NCBI GenBank assembly: GCA_002401685.1
Contig: NVTU01000018.1
Span: 20,469-55,937 of the forward strand
Reading direction: 5' to 3'
From: Kordiimonadales bacterium
GTDB taxonomy: Bacteria > Pseudomonadota > Alphaproteobacteria > Sphingomonadales > Kordiimonadaceae
DNA length: 35,469 nt
Shown: piece after piece, positions 8,328 to 16,172 of the stretch
Position numbering within the stretch: the stretch's first letter is position 1
Layout: the number at the start of each line of letters is the position of its first letter
The notes under the pieces: model-generated
Told to the model about the DNA's origin: nothing
Databases searched by the model: none
What the model saw: the letters and a program-made list of their open reading frames with translations, nothing else
Program-made: the position numbers and the translations under genes

Positions 8328-9431
8328 CTAGTTGGCGAAGCGGAAGTGCAGCACATCGCCGTCTACAACAACATATTCCTTGCCTTCGAGGCGCGCCTTG
8401 CCAGCATCCTTGGCGCCTTGCTCGCCGCCAAATTCAACATAGTCTTCAAATGCAAATGTCTCCGCGCGGATAAAGCCTTTTTCAAAGTCGGTGTGGATTA
8501 CGCCCGCGGCTGCTGGCGCTTTGGTGCCCTTTGTAATGGTCCAAGCGCGTGCCTCTTTTGGGCCAGCGGTAAAGTAAGTGATTAGCTCAAGAAGGTCGTA
8601 ACCGGCGCGGATAACACGGGCGAGCCCGGTTTGGCCAAGGCCGAGGCTTTCGAGGAACTCAGCTTTGTCTTCCTCTTCATCTAATTGCGCGATTTCACTT
8701 TCTACGGCCGCGGAGATAACCACACAACCGGACCCACTTTTCGCCGCCATGGCTTCAACCGCTTTTGAAAAATCATTCCCGGTAGCTGCGCTGTCTTCAT
8801 CAACATTGCAGATATACAGAACGGGTTTTGTGGTCAGGAGCTGAAGCTCTGCTAGAGCGCGTTCTTCGTCTTCGCTGTCTGGGGTGACATTGCGGGCAGC
8901 CTTACCATCTTTGAGAAATGGCAGCACTTTGTCGATCATTTTCATTGTCAGGATAGCTTCTTTGTCGCCGCCCCGTACTTTGCGGCCAAGTCCGTGAATG
9001 CGGCTCTCTAAGCTATCTTCGTCGGCGAATATTAGCTCAAGCTCAATGGTCTCGGCGTCAGATACTGGATCAACGCGGCCGTCGACATGGGTGACGTCGT
9101 CATCTTCGAAGCAGCGCAGCACATGGCAGATGGCATCTGTCTCGCGGATGTTGGCCAGAAACTGGTTGCCGAGCCCTTCACCCTTCGATGCACCGCGCAC
9201 GAGGCCGGCGATATCGACGAAAGAGAGCTGCGTAGGTAATATTTGTTTGGAGCCCGCGAGGCGCGCTAGGTCAAATAGGCGCTCGTCCGGTACTGGTACC
9301 TGGCCGACATTAGGCTCAATCGTACAAAACGGGTAGTTTTCAGCGGCTGCGTTGGCCGTGTTTGTCAGGGCGTTGAACAATGTTGATTTTCCAACGTTCG
9401 GCAAGCCGACAATACCACATTTAAAACCCAT
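8328..9431 (-). CDS. ychF: Redox-regulated ATPase YchF (Obg family)
   Basis: YchF/OLA1 is an Obg-family P-loop protein that hydrolyses ATP rather than GTP, binds ribosomes and modulates oxidative-stress responses. The 367-residue length is normal. The P-loop '[14 protein letters not shown]' is at residues 8-21. Switch region '[26 protein letters not shown]' follows in the expected place, and 'NVDE' replaces the NKxD guanine motif, which is the YchF hallmark. The C-terminal TGS domain includes '[29 protein letters not shown]'-type sequence. The ATG overlaps the pth stop codon by one base (TAATG), with GGAG 7 bp upstream inside pth, so the two are translationally coupled. Confidence 0.98.
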   Translation of the reverse strand: MGFKCGIVGLPNVGKSTLFNALTNTANAAAENYPFCTIEPNVGQVPVPDERLFDLARLAGSKQILPTQLSFVDIAGLVRGASKGEGLGNQFLANIRETDAICHVLRCFEDDDVTHVDGRVDPVSDAETIELELIFADEDSLESRIHGLGRKVRGGDKEAILTMKMIDKVLPFLKDGKAARNVTPDSEDEERALAELQLLTTKPVLYICNVDEDSAATGNDFSKAVEAMAAKSGSGCVVISAAVESEIAQLDEEEDKAEFLESLGLGQTGLARVIRAGYDLLELITYFTAGPKEARAWTITKGTKAPAAAGVIHTDFEKGFIRAETFAFEDYVEFGGEQGAKDAGKARLEGKEYVVVDGDVLHFRFAN

Positions 9432-10180
9432 TACTTGTCTCCAAATTTGAGGGCGCGGAGCGCTGCTGCCAGCGGGCCCTCTTTCTTTTGTTCATGTTTA
9501 AGCGGTGCTGCACTGATTTTTACGGTTTTTGGACCGGTGTCTTTACCAGGCGCGGTGTCTTGTTTGTTCTTTTGTTTTGTCCCGGCTTTTTTCGGGTCTG
9601 AATTTGGCCGTTGCGGGCTAAGGTGCAATGCTAGGCTAGTTAGAAACTTCGGCGTATCCCGATCAGCCAGATGCGGGACCTCTTTTGCTATCGCGTCTAG
9701 CATCTTTTCAACGTCAGCACCTTCTGCTTTGGCGAAATCACCAAGTACATGGTTATGCACACGGGATTTGTCGCCTGGATGGCCAACGCCGATACGAACA
9801 CGAGTGAAGTCAGCACCAATGTGACTGGTGATCGAACGAATGCCGTTATGGCCCGCCGCGCCGCCGCCATTTTTTACTTTTACTTTGCCAAAAGCTAGAT
9901 CGATTTCGTCATAAAATACGATCACGTCTGCAGGGCTTAATTTGAAGAAGCGCATCGCTTCACCAATGGACCTACCGCTTTCGTTCATATAAGTCTGTGG
10001 TTTGATGACGATGATCTTCTCAGGGCCGAGACGGCCGTCAGATGTTAGCGCCTGCCAGCGCTTTTTCTCAGGCAAAAAATTATGGCGGCGGACAATTTCG
10101 TCCACCGCCATAAAACCAACATTGTGACGGTTATTCTCATATTTGCTGCCAGGGTTGCCTAATCCGACAAATAACAGCAT
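9431..10180 (-). CDS. pth: Peptidyl-tRNA hydrolase
   Basis: Pth releases tRNA from peptidyl-tRNA dropped by stalled ribosomes. The N-terminus MLLFVGLGNPG and 'NNRHNVGF' contain the catalytic Asn9 and His19, and the conserved 'VFYDEIDL' and 'GGGAAGHNGIRS' blocks follow. I place the start at ATG 10180 because AAGGGA lies just upstream; a GTG at 10195 would add five residues and swallow that site. The 249-residue length exceeds the 190-200 of E. coli because of a basic, lysine-rich C-terminal tail (residues about 190-249), a feature common in alphaproteobacteria. It lies between rplY (upstream) and ychF (overlap one base). Confidence 0.97.
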   Translation of the reverse strand: MLLFVGLGNPGSKYENNRHNVGFMAVDEIVRRHNFLPEKKRWQALTSDGRLGPEKIIVIKPQTYMNESGRSIGEAMRFFKLSPADVIVFYDEIDLAFGKVKVKNGGGAAGHNGIRSITSHIGADFTRVRIGVGHPGDKSRVHNHVLGDFAKAEGADVEKMLDAIAKEVPHLADRDTPKFLTSLALHLSPQRPNSDPKKAGTKQKNKQDTAPGKDTGPKTVKISAAPLKHEQKKEGPLAAALRALKFGDK

Positions 10181-10205
10181 TGAAAATCCCTTCACATTAA
10201 ACCGG

Positions 10206-10223
10206 CGGGTACAGCTGTACCCG
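10206..10223. repeat. Perfect 18-bp palindrome between rplY and pth
   Basis: CGGGTACAGCTGTACCCG is self-complementary over its full length. It sits in the short gap between the rplY stop and the pth start, both on the minus strand. It may fold as an RNA hairpin that sets relative expression or processing of the two genes, or bind a dimeric protein. Confidence 0.55.
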
Positions 10224-10231
10224 ACCAGTGT

Positions 10232-10879
10232 TTATTCTTCGCCGCCTTCAGCAGCAACTTCTTCAGCTTCTTCGCCTTCAACTTCGTCGTCTCCAGTGCC
10301 TGCAGATTTCAGTGCAGACGGAGCAACAATTGCGAGGATCGTGAAATCACGGTCTGTAATTGTTGGTGTAACGCCTTTAGGCAGAGTTACGTGAGAAATT
10401 TTGGCTGCATCACCAAGACCAAGGCTAGCAACAGAAACTTCGATATACTCAGGGATTGAATCGGCAGGAACATGCAGCTCGATTGCGTGACGTGTGTGGT
10501 TGATTACACCGCCGCGTGCCAAGCCTTCACATTCTTCTTCGCCAGATACCCGCACAGGAATTTCCATAATGATTGTTGAGCCTTTAGCTAGGCGCAAGAA
10601 ATCGATGTGCATAACAGCGTCTGTTACAGGGTGCAGTTGCAAATCCCGTGGCAGTACAGTAGTAGCCTTGCCGTTCACACTTAGCGCATACGTCTGAGAC
10701 ATGAAGCCGCCGCGGTTCAAAAGACGCGTAATGATATTACGCTGAATTTGTACCGATACAGGTTCTTTATTGCCACCGTATACAACGGCAGGGATGAAGT
10801 TAGCACGACGTGTTGCACGAGAGGCTCCCTTGCCTACTTTATCACGTGGTGTTGCTTCGATGGTGATGACGTCAGCCAT
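10232..10879 (-). CDS. rplY: 50S ribosomal protein L25, long (CTC) form
   Basis: L25 binds 5S rRNA in the large subunit. This is the two-domain TL5/CTC form of 215 residues. The N-terminal 5S-binding domain contains 'RDKVGKGASRATRRANFIPAVVYG', with key 'KGASR' and 'PAVVYG' blocks. A C-terminal beta domain runs from about residue 95 ('PVRVSGEEECEGLARGG'), and an acidic Glu-rich tail closes the protein. The start ATG 10879 has GGAG 7-8 bp upstream. The order rplY-pth-ychF on one strand is a common alphaproteobacterial cluster. The gap to pth is about 50 bp and holds a perfect palindrome. Confidence 0.97.
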   Translation of the reverse strand: MADVITIEATPRDKVGKGASRATRRANFIPAVVYGGNKEPVSVQIQRNIITRLLNRGGFMSQTYALSVNGKATTVLPRDLQLHPVTDAVMHIDFLRLAKGSTIIMEIPVRVSGEEECEGLARGGVINHTRHAIELHVPADSIPEYIEVSVASLGLGDAAKISHVTLPKGVTPTITDRDFTILAIVAPSALKSAGTGDDEVEGEEAEEVAAEGGEE

Positions 10880-11272
10880 TCACTTTCTCCAAAACTTTTG
10901 TTCAGGTGCCAGAGTATTCCAGCAACCGACCGTCACTTCCTCCAGGGATGCAAGGACGGATTCCCAAAATGGGCGATCCCATCAAGGTGCGCGCGTGTTA
11001 CCGCGATTCGTAGGGCATTGCAAGCTTTATAGCAGTATGGCAGAGGCTTTTCAGTCTGGGCTAGGATTATTGGGCGTTCGTGCAATTGCAGAGCAGGGCC
11101 GTCAGTTGATAAATATACCTACAACTGATCCCAAAAAATGCGCAATTCGGCCCAACGGTGATGGATTCTACCGGGACCTGATTAATCTGTCGTTCAATTA
11201 AGGGATTATATAGTCCTTTTGCAAAGCAAGAAACTTAGTTAAATTGGTAGGCACCAAAAAGGGGTTTTATAC
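10880..11272. other. Intergenic region between rplY and an exported-protein gene
   Basis: This divergent gap of 393 bp should hold the rplY promoter and the promoter of the gene at 11273. A small open frame at 11037-11201 is the only coding candidate (listed separately). I see no tRNA, riboswitch or clear repeat here. Confidence 0.5.
11037..11201 (+). CDS. Possible 54-residue protein
   Basis: The open frame ATG 11037 to TAA 11201 encodes a soluble-looking peptide beginning MAEAFQSGLGLLGVRAI and ending 'DGFYRDLINLSFN'. The composition is protein-like, but there is no convincing ribosome site upstream and I recognise no family. It sits in the gap between divergent rplY and the gene at 11273. 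It could be a real small gene, a remnant, or chance. Confidence 0.25.
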   Translation: MAEAFQSGLGLLGVRAIAEQGRQLINIPTTDPKKCAIRPNGDGFYRDLINLSFN

Positions 11273-11938
11273 ATGAAAAAGTACTTATGGGTAGCTGCGC
11301 CGTTGGCACTATTGCTGGCAGCAAGTTCGGTCCCCGCTTCAGCAGCGGATGTGGTTGTGGACGTGAGTTTTTCCGAGGATATTGCAAAAGGAATGCAGTC
11401 GATCAATTCCTTGGAAAAGAGGCGGGAAAAATTCTTTCGCAGAAATTACGGTGAAGCCCGTAATAGTGGCTTTTCCAAAATTGGTCGATCCCGCTATAAG
11501 TATGCTGAATTCGCGGGGGAACGGCTTATCCCTAACCTCGACGATTTCACTCTTGAGAACATTATCCGCCGTACCGTGCAGCACGACATCGCGGTGATGG
11601 ATCTGCCAAATAAGCCGGCACGGATATCTGTCACGCTTACCCGCATGAAAGTTTCTAATTACTCTTTGGCCCGGTTCAAATCGTTCTCGTCTGTTATGAC
11701 AGGAACGGTAACGAGCTTCGATGCTTCAGGCGCTCAGGTTGGCTCTACCAATCTGACGTGGGAATTCCTGCCACGATATACCCAGGATGTTCGGTATAAA
11801 GGCAGCGAGTATGTGTATTTGGAAGAATCGATTGGGGTTCGGATCGCGCCGCTGACGACAGGGTTTATTGAGAGGGCGCTTGAACGGCTTTATCCGGAAA
11901 GCGATGCTCCCGGTACAATTATTCTAACGCAAAACTGA
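11273..11938 (+). CDS. Exported protein of unknown function
   Basis: I do not recognise this family. The 221-residue product begins with a classical signal peptide (MKKYLWVAAPLALLLAASS, cleavage near 'ASA|ADVVV'), so it is periplasmic or outer-membrane associated. The mature part contains a basic helical segment (about residues 45-75, 'EKRREKFFRRNYGEARNSG') and then alternating beta-like stretches ('ARISVTLTRMKVSNYSL', 'FSSVMTGTVTSFDASG'). The start ATG 11273 has AAAGGGG about 9 bp upstream. It is a single gene placed between rplY and prs and ends at a bidirectional terminator shared with prs. Confidence 0.8.
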   Translation: MKKYLWVAAPLALLLAASSVPASAADVVVDVSFSEDIAKGMQSINSLEKRREKFFRRNYGEARNSGFSKIGRSRYKYAEFAGERLIPNLDDFTLENIIRRTVQHDIAVMDLPNKPARISVTLTRMKVSNYSLARFKSFSSVMTGTVTSFDASGAQVGSTNLTWEFLPRYTQDVRYKGSEYVYLEESIGVRIAPLTTGFIERALERLYPESDAPGTIILTQN

Positions 11939-11947
11939 TACAGCTAT

Positions 11948-11981
11948 AAAAAAGGCCCGGTGAAAAAACCAGGCCTTTTTT
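11948..11981. terminator. Bidirectional terminator, unknown exported gene and prs
   Basis: AAAAAAGGCC at 11948-11957 pairs with GGCCTTTTTT at 11972-11981, with an extra GGT/ACC pairing inside. The A- and T-runs on both sides make it work for the plus-strand gene ending at 11938 and for prs ending at 12015. Confidence 0.93.
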
Positions 11982-12014
11982 GAATAAAATTCTGAAGCTT
12001 TCCGTAAGTAGACG

Positions 12015-12953
12015 CTATTCAAACAGGCTCGAGACACTGGTTTCGTGAGCAATGCGGTTCATAGCCTCAGCTAGAAGCGGAGCAATTGTCACTACGCGCA
12101 CTTTATCGCTTTCTTTCACACGGTCTGTTGGACGAATAGTATCTGTAATCACCACTTCGTCGATACCGCTTGCCGCAATCCGCTCCATTGCAGGGCCGGA
12201 GAGTACGCCGTGTGCAACATAGGCGGAAACAGACGTGGCCCCAGCCGCCAAAAGGGCGTCAGCAGCGTTACAAAGGGTGCCGGCGCTGTCGACAATGTCG
12301 TCAACAAGAATACAGTCAGTGCCTTCGACTTCGCCGACAATGTGCATCACTTCGGAAACGCCCGCACGTTCGCGGCGTTTGTCGATGATTGCAATCGGCG
12401 CGTCCATGCGCTTAGCGTAGGCGCGGGCACGCACCACACCGCCAACATCAGGCGATACGATGGTTACTGTGCGGCTCTCGTATTTGGCTTTCATATCGCG
12501 CACTAACACTGGCATGGCGTACAAGTTATCCGTCGGGATGTCGAAGAAGCCTTGGATTTGACCTGCGTGCAAATCAATAGTTAGCACCCTGTCTGCGCCA
12601 GCGGTTGTAATCAAGTTTGCCACGAGCTTCGCAGAAATAGGGGTGCGAGGGCCGGGCTTTCTGTCTTGACGTGCATATCCGAAATACGGGATCACGGCTG
12701 TAATGCGGCGCGCAGAGGCCCGGCGCAGGGCATCAATACAAACCAGCAGTTCCATCATATGGTCATTTGCGGGGAAACTCGTCGGCTGGATCAGAAATAC
12801 ATCTTCGCCGCGGACGTTTTCGTGAATTTCCACGAAAATTTCTTTATCTAAAAAGCGTCTGACATCCGCCTTGAGCAGCGGTATATTCAGGTACGCGGCA
12901 ATATCGTTTGCCATTTCCGGGTTTGAGTTCCCGGTTAGAATCTTCATGCCCAT
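12015..12953 (-). CDS. prs: Ribose-phosphate pyrophosphokinase
   Basis: Prs makes PRPP from ribose 5-phosphate and ATP for nucleotide, His and Trp synthesis in the cytoplasm. Family blocks are all present: '[10 protein letters not shown]' at the N-terminus, '[12 protein letters not shown]' (ATP loop), '[13 protein letters not shown]', '[12 protein letters not shown]', and the PRPP-binding '[14 protein letters not shown]'. I choose ATG 12953 (312 residues) because GGAGG (12961-12965 on the complementary strand) lies 7 bp upstream; a TTG at 12956 and an ATG at 12947 are alternatives. It is transcribed alone and ends at the shared bidirectional terminator. Confidence 0.98.
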   Translation of the reverse strand: MGMKILTGNSNPEMANDIAAYLNIPLLKADVRRFLDKEIFVEIHENVRGEDVFLIQPTSFPANDHMMELLVCIDALRRASARRITAVIPYFGYARQDRKPGPRTPISAKLVANLITTAGADRVLTIDLHAGQIQGFFDIPTDNLYAMPVLVRDMKAKYESRTVTIVSPDVGGVVRARAYAKRMDAPIAIIDKRRERAGVSEVMHIVGEVEGTDCILVDDIVDSAGTLCNAADALLAAGATSVSAYVAHGVLSGPAMERIAASGIDEVVITDTIRPTDRVKESDKVRVVTIAPLLAEAMNRIAHETSVSSLFE

Positions 12954-13110
12954 CAAATGGCCTCCAAATTATGAAGATTGAACCTTGTCCCGGAGCTTTA
13001 TCAGTGCCTAGTCACCCTGTAAAGCATGACGGTGATTTAATGACAAATCCAAGGCAGATGTCTTTTAAGTCATTGCAAACATAGCAGACTATAAAAGCAG
13101 GGCGCATTGC

Positions 13111-13872
13111 TTATGGTAACATGATGGCAGAGACCTGCCTGCCATAGTCAATTTCACCACGATGAGTCGTGCGCCGGTACGAAAAATGGTCGCTGCTGGT
13201 GTAGGTGTTGATATTGCAATTCCAAACAGTACTTATCTCACTAACCGCGAGCTGGCGTTCAACAAAGCCGGGCAAATCGAACTGGACATGCTCCGCATCT
13301 TTTCCCACTTTAAAGTAAATGTCGTGGTCAGCGTGCTGGGATAGAAACATTGCCCTGAAGTCAACGCCTACTTCATAGCTGCTTTGCTGAATTGTAGGGC
13401 CGATAGCGGCTTTGATGTTTTCGCGACGGGCGCCCAGATTGACCATTGCTGCGATAGTGTTTTCCAAGACGCCTGATAAAGCGCCTTGCCACCCGGCATG
13501 TGCCGCACCAATAACGCCCGCCTCTGTGTCACTGAAAAGTATCGGTGTGCAGTCTGCCGTTAAAATACCAAGAATAAGGCCATGCCGGTTTGTGACCATA
13601 GCATCAGCTTTGGGCCTGTCGTCGGCCCAGTCGCTTTCAACTGTCTCAACTTTATTACTGTGTATTTGGTAGCAGGTAAGGAAAGGTGTGTCCCTGCGGG
13701 CTGAGATCAAGCTTGCCGCGATGCGCCTGTTTTCTTCAACGTTGGCTGGGTCATCATCTGAGCCAGGGCCGCAATTGAGCCCATCATATATCCCGTGTGA
13801 TACGCCGCCGTCTTTTGATAAGAAGCCGTGGGGGATATCTGAAAAGTCAGGTGATTTATGAAGAATGGTCAT
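13111..13872 (-). CDS. pgeF: Peptidoglycan editing factor PgeF (YfiH family)
   Basis: PgeF (formerly polyphenol oxidase or laccase-domain protein) removes wrongly incorporated residues from UDP-MurNAc peptide precursors; homologues act as purine nucleoside phosphorylases. The 253-residue length fits. Diagnostic metal-site blocks are 'GILTADCTPILFSD', 'GAAHAGWQGAL' and the C-terminal 'YTSSDHFSYRRTTHRGEI'. The start is ATG 13872. In many alphaproteobacteria this gene directly follows the midA-like methyltransferase and lgt; here those genes are 3.8 kb away, separated by the OYE-TetR-peptidase block. Its leader holds a long imperfect palindrome touching the start codon (13874-13908). Confidence 0.96.
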   Translation of the reverse strand: MTILHKSPDFSDIPHGFLSKDGGVSHGIYDGLNCGPGSDDDPANVEENRRIAASLISARRDTPFLTCYQIHSNKVETVESDWADDRPKADAMVTNRHGLILGILTADCTPILFSDTEAGVIGAAHAGWQGALSGVLENTIAAMVNLGARRENIKAAIGPTIQQSSYEVGVDFRAMFLSQHADHDIYFKVGKDAEHVQFDLPGFVERQLAVSEISTVWNCNINTYTSSDHFSYRRTTHRGEIDYGRQVSAIMLP

Positions 13873-13873
13873 A

Positions 13874-13908
13874 CGTGCATCTAAGCCTTATTCGGCTAGG
13901 GATGCACG
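13874..13908 (-). repeat. Imperfect palindrome in the pgeF leader
   Basis: CGTGCATC (13874-13881) pairs with GATGCACG (13901-13908), and AGCC/GGCT pair inside around TTATTC. The hairpin ends one base before the pgeF start codon, so in RNA it would lie over the ribosome-binding region. It may be an operator or a translation-control hairpin. Confidence 0.5.
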
Positions 13909-13944
13909 CAAAAACCTTATAAATATCTGCTGTGAGGCGCTTGG

Positions 13945-15210
13945 CTAGGCCCTTTTTAGCCATTGCTGATAGCGTTTTGCCGCTTTGCGCTGGGTGATTT
14001 GTGAGCTCACCAGGTTGAGGAATGGGCCTACGCGCGGGGCCGGGCGTTTGCCTTGGGCAATACGGTGCATTTGGCTTTTTGACCAGGCCATATCCGCCAT
14101 GCTTGTTAGCGCTGCGATTGGCAGTTTGATTTTTTTAAGATCAACCCGCTCGACTTTGCCGGTCAAGATGTCGCTGGCAATGCTAGGGTTATGGGAGAAA
14201 GGCTTGGCCATGCCGATAAGATCCACGGCTTCGTCCTCAAGCGCGGCTTCCATGCCGGAACGACTACGGAACCCACCGGTGACCATTAACGGCATTTTGG
14301 CGTATGCACGGGCCTTTTTGGCGAAAGTGAGGAAATAAGCTTCCCGCGCTGTGGTGCTTGAGCTTTTTTCCTCGACTACGGATTTGCCGTCAACTAGGCC
14401 AGTCATTGCCGGTGCTTCGTAGGAGCCCCCTGAAATTTCTAGCAGGTCCAGCTTTTCGCTGTTCAACATTTTTATCACAGCTTCCGCGTCTTCTTCTGTG
14501 AAACCACCGCGCTGGAAATCAGCGCTGTTGAGCTTCACGCCAACACCGAACTTGTCGCCAACGGCAGTGCGCACTGCTCGCACGACTTCTCGCAGAAGGC
14601 GGGATCTGTTTTCAATGCTGCCACCCCAATCATCTGTACGCTTGTTGGTGTGCGGCGACAGGAATTGGCTGATCAGGTAGCCATGGGCACCGTGGATTTG
14701 CACACCGTCAAAACCGGCTTCTTGAAGTAGTTTTGCTGTCGTCGCAAAGCGTTTGATTATGTCTTGAATGTCGTCTTCGGTGAGGGCGCGGGGGACGGCG
14801 AACATACCTTTGGCACCTTTGATCTCAACGGCGATGGCAGACGGAGCAACAGGTTCAGCGTTTACCATTGCAAATACCTGCCGTCCTGGGTGGCTGATCT
14901 GCGCCCATAGCTGCGCAGCGCCAGATTTTCCTGCTTTAGCCCACGTTTTAAGCTCTTCCATGTTGGCGTCGTTTTCGACGATCACATTATTCGGGCCGGT
15001 AAGGGCGGTGCGGTCAACCATTACATTGCCAGTGAGCAGGAGCGCGGCGCCGCCTTCTGCCCATACTTGGTATAGGGCAATCAGGTCTTGGCTGGGGCCG
15101 TGGTTTGCATCACAGAGGCTTTCTTCCATTGAGGCTTTGCCAATACGGTTGGCTAACACGCTACCATTGGGGAGCGTAAGCGACTGTCTAAGACGGGATG
15201 GTGATGCCAT
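13945..15210 (-). CDS. Old Yellow Enzyme family NADH:flavin oxidoreductase
   Basis: This is an FMN-dependent ene-reductase type TIM-barrel protein (421 residues) that reduces activated double bonds, quinones or nitro-compounds in the cytoplasm. Visible features are the active-site 'GVQIHGAHGYLISQFLSP', 'TDDWGGSIENRSRLL', 'QISHPGRQ' near residue 110 and the phosphate-binding 'PLMVTGGFRSR'. I choose ATG 15210 (MASPSRLRQS) because AAGGG lies about 8-10 bp upstream; an upstream in-frame extension to 15306 would run through the divergent promoter. It is divergent from a TetR gene, the layout of nemR/nemA-type electrophile-responsive pairs. Substrate is unknown. Confidence 0.93.
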   Translation of the reverse strand: MASPSRLRQSLTLPNGSVLANRIGKASMEESLCDANHGPSQDLIALYQVWAEGGAALLLTGNVMVDRTALTGPNNVIVENDANMEELKTWAKAGKSGAAQLWAQISHPGRQVFAMVNAEPVAPSAIAVEIKGAKGMFAVPRALTEDDIQDIIKRFATTAKLLQEAGFDGVQIHGAHGYLISQFLSPHTNKRTDDWGGSIENRSRLLREVVRAVRTAVGDKFGVGVKLNSADFQRGGFTEEDAEAVIKMLNSEKLDLLEISGGSYEAPAMTGLVDGKSVVEEKSSSTTAREAYFLTFAKKARAYAKMPLMVTGGFRSRSGMEAALEDEAVDLIGMAKPFSHNPSIASDILTGKVERVDLKKIKLPIAALTSMADMAWSKSQMHRIAQGKRPAPRVGPFLNLVSSQITQRKAAKRYQQWLKRA

Positions 15211-15232
15211 GATGAAACCCTTAAGAAAATTA

Positions 15233-15250
15233 ATACCGACTGGATGGTAT
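15233..15250. promoter_or_regulatory. Candidate TetR operator between OYE and tetR
   Basis: The sequence ATACCGACTGGATGGTAT is an 18-bp imperfect palindrome with 5-bp perfect arms (ATACC/GGTAT). It resembles typical TetR-family operators, and lies 23 bp upstream of the OYE start and about 80 bp upstream of tetR. This is inferred from position and symmetry only. Confidence 0.5.
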
Positions 15251-15328
15251 GTATGGTTCGGATGAAGGCTTGTCAAGATACATTCCGTGCGGTAGGTATC
15301 GTTCACCTTTTAGGAAAGCTGGAATGCG

Positions 15329-15958
15329 TTGAATAAAGCTGCAAATAAAATTGGCTGGAAAAAGCTGCCAGAAGATGTGCGGCTTGCAGCAATATTGGAA
15401 GCGGCAGCTTGCTGCTTTATGAAAAACGGTTATCACAGCGCCAGCATGCAAGACGTGGCAGACGCAGCGGGCCTGACAAAGGGTGGACTTTATCACCATT
15501 TTCCCAGTAAAGAAGCCATTCGCGATAAGCTGATTGATCAGTTTCTGAATTTTGACCGGCTTGGTCTTGCGGCTGTTCTGGGAAGCGATAAGGCGCCAGA
15601 CCATAAGCTTATCAGCGCGGGCCTCATGTTACTGGAAAAGCTCGCCACCAAGCAGGGTTCTGCCCCGCGCTTTATCGCGGAAGCCATCGCTTGTAGTGCG
15701 CAGATTGATACAGTGAAAGGCTTTTACGAGAAAGTCGAAAGCTTATTCGCATCGTTGTTCAATGCGGGCCAGCAGGACGGTACGTTCAAACTCGGAGCTG
15801 ATCCGAAGACGCTTGCTTCCCTCTATATGGCTGTGCTGGACGGCTTGCAAATTCGGCAGGATATGAAGGTGAGCATGAAAGGCGGCGTCGGCGACTATTC
15901 GTTAGCTGAGCACTGCACAAAAGAAGTTCAAGCCTTTGTCGCGAGCTTTAAAGCATAG
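15329..15958 (+). CDS. TetR/AcrR family transcriptional regulator
   Basis: The 209-residue protein has the TetR N-terminal helix-turn-helix at about residues 17-62: 'ILEAAACCFMKNGYHSASM', 'QDVADAAGLTKGGLYHHFPS', with 'KEAIRDKLID' after it. The C-terminal ligand domain is variable; a pair of adjacent cysteines (Cys-Cys in 'AAACCFMKN') could sense thiol-reactive compounds, which is speculation. The start is TTG 15329, as the nearby ATG 15324 stops after two codons. It probably represses the divergent OYE gene and itself through the palindrome at 15233-15250. A diverged copy of its last codons is found 1.6 kb downstream (17568-17658). Confidence 0.93.
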   Translation: MNKAANKIGWKKLPEDVRLAAILEAAACCFMKNGYHSASMQDVADAAGLTKGGLYHHFPSKEAIRDKLIDQFLNFDRLGLAAVLGSDKAPDHKLISAGLMLLEKLATKQGSAPRFIAEAIACSAQIDTVKGFYEKVESLFASLFNAGQQDGTFKLGADPKTLASLYMAVLDGLQIRQDMKVSMKGGVGDYSLAEHCTKEVQAFVASFKA

Positions 15959-16019
15959 ATTAAAAACTACGGTCTAGTGCACCCTATAGAATGGCGAAAC
16001 CCTGTAACTAGAAGCCCGG
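15930..16019. repeat. Copy A of tetR-end/midA-end junction repeat
   Basis: This block covers the last codons of tetR (AFVASFKA, stop) and about 60 bp downstream, ending in CTAGAAGCCCGG. It aligns with 17568-17658 at about 74% over the first 54 ungapped bases, with three small gaps after that. Its right end resembles the 3' end of the midA-like gene on the minus strand. Confidence 0.75.
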
Positions 16020-16172
16020 ATAGGACCGTGTTGCACTTTGATAAAAGCGCGAACTGCAGGCCAGATGAAATACGCCTTTGAATAAACTATTGTCATGCTT
16101 GCACCCAAACGGTTAACGCCATAAAGGTGCACCGATAATAGGAAAAATGGTGCGACGTAAGGGGGGCTTGAT

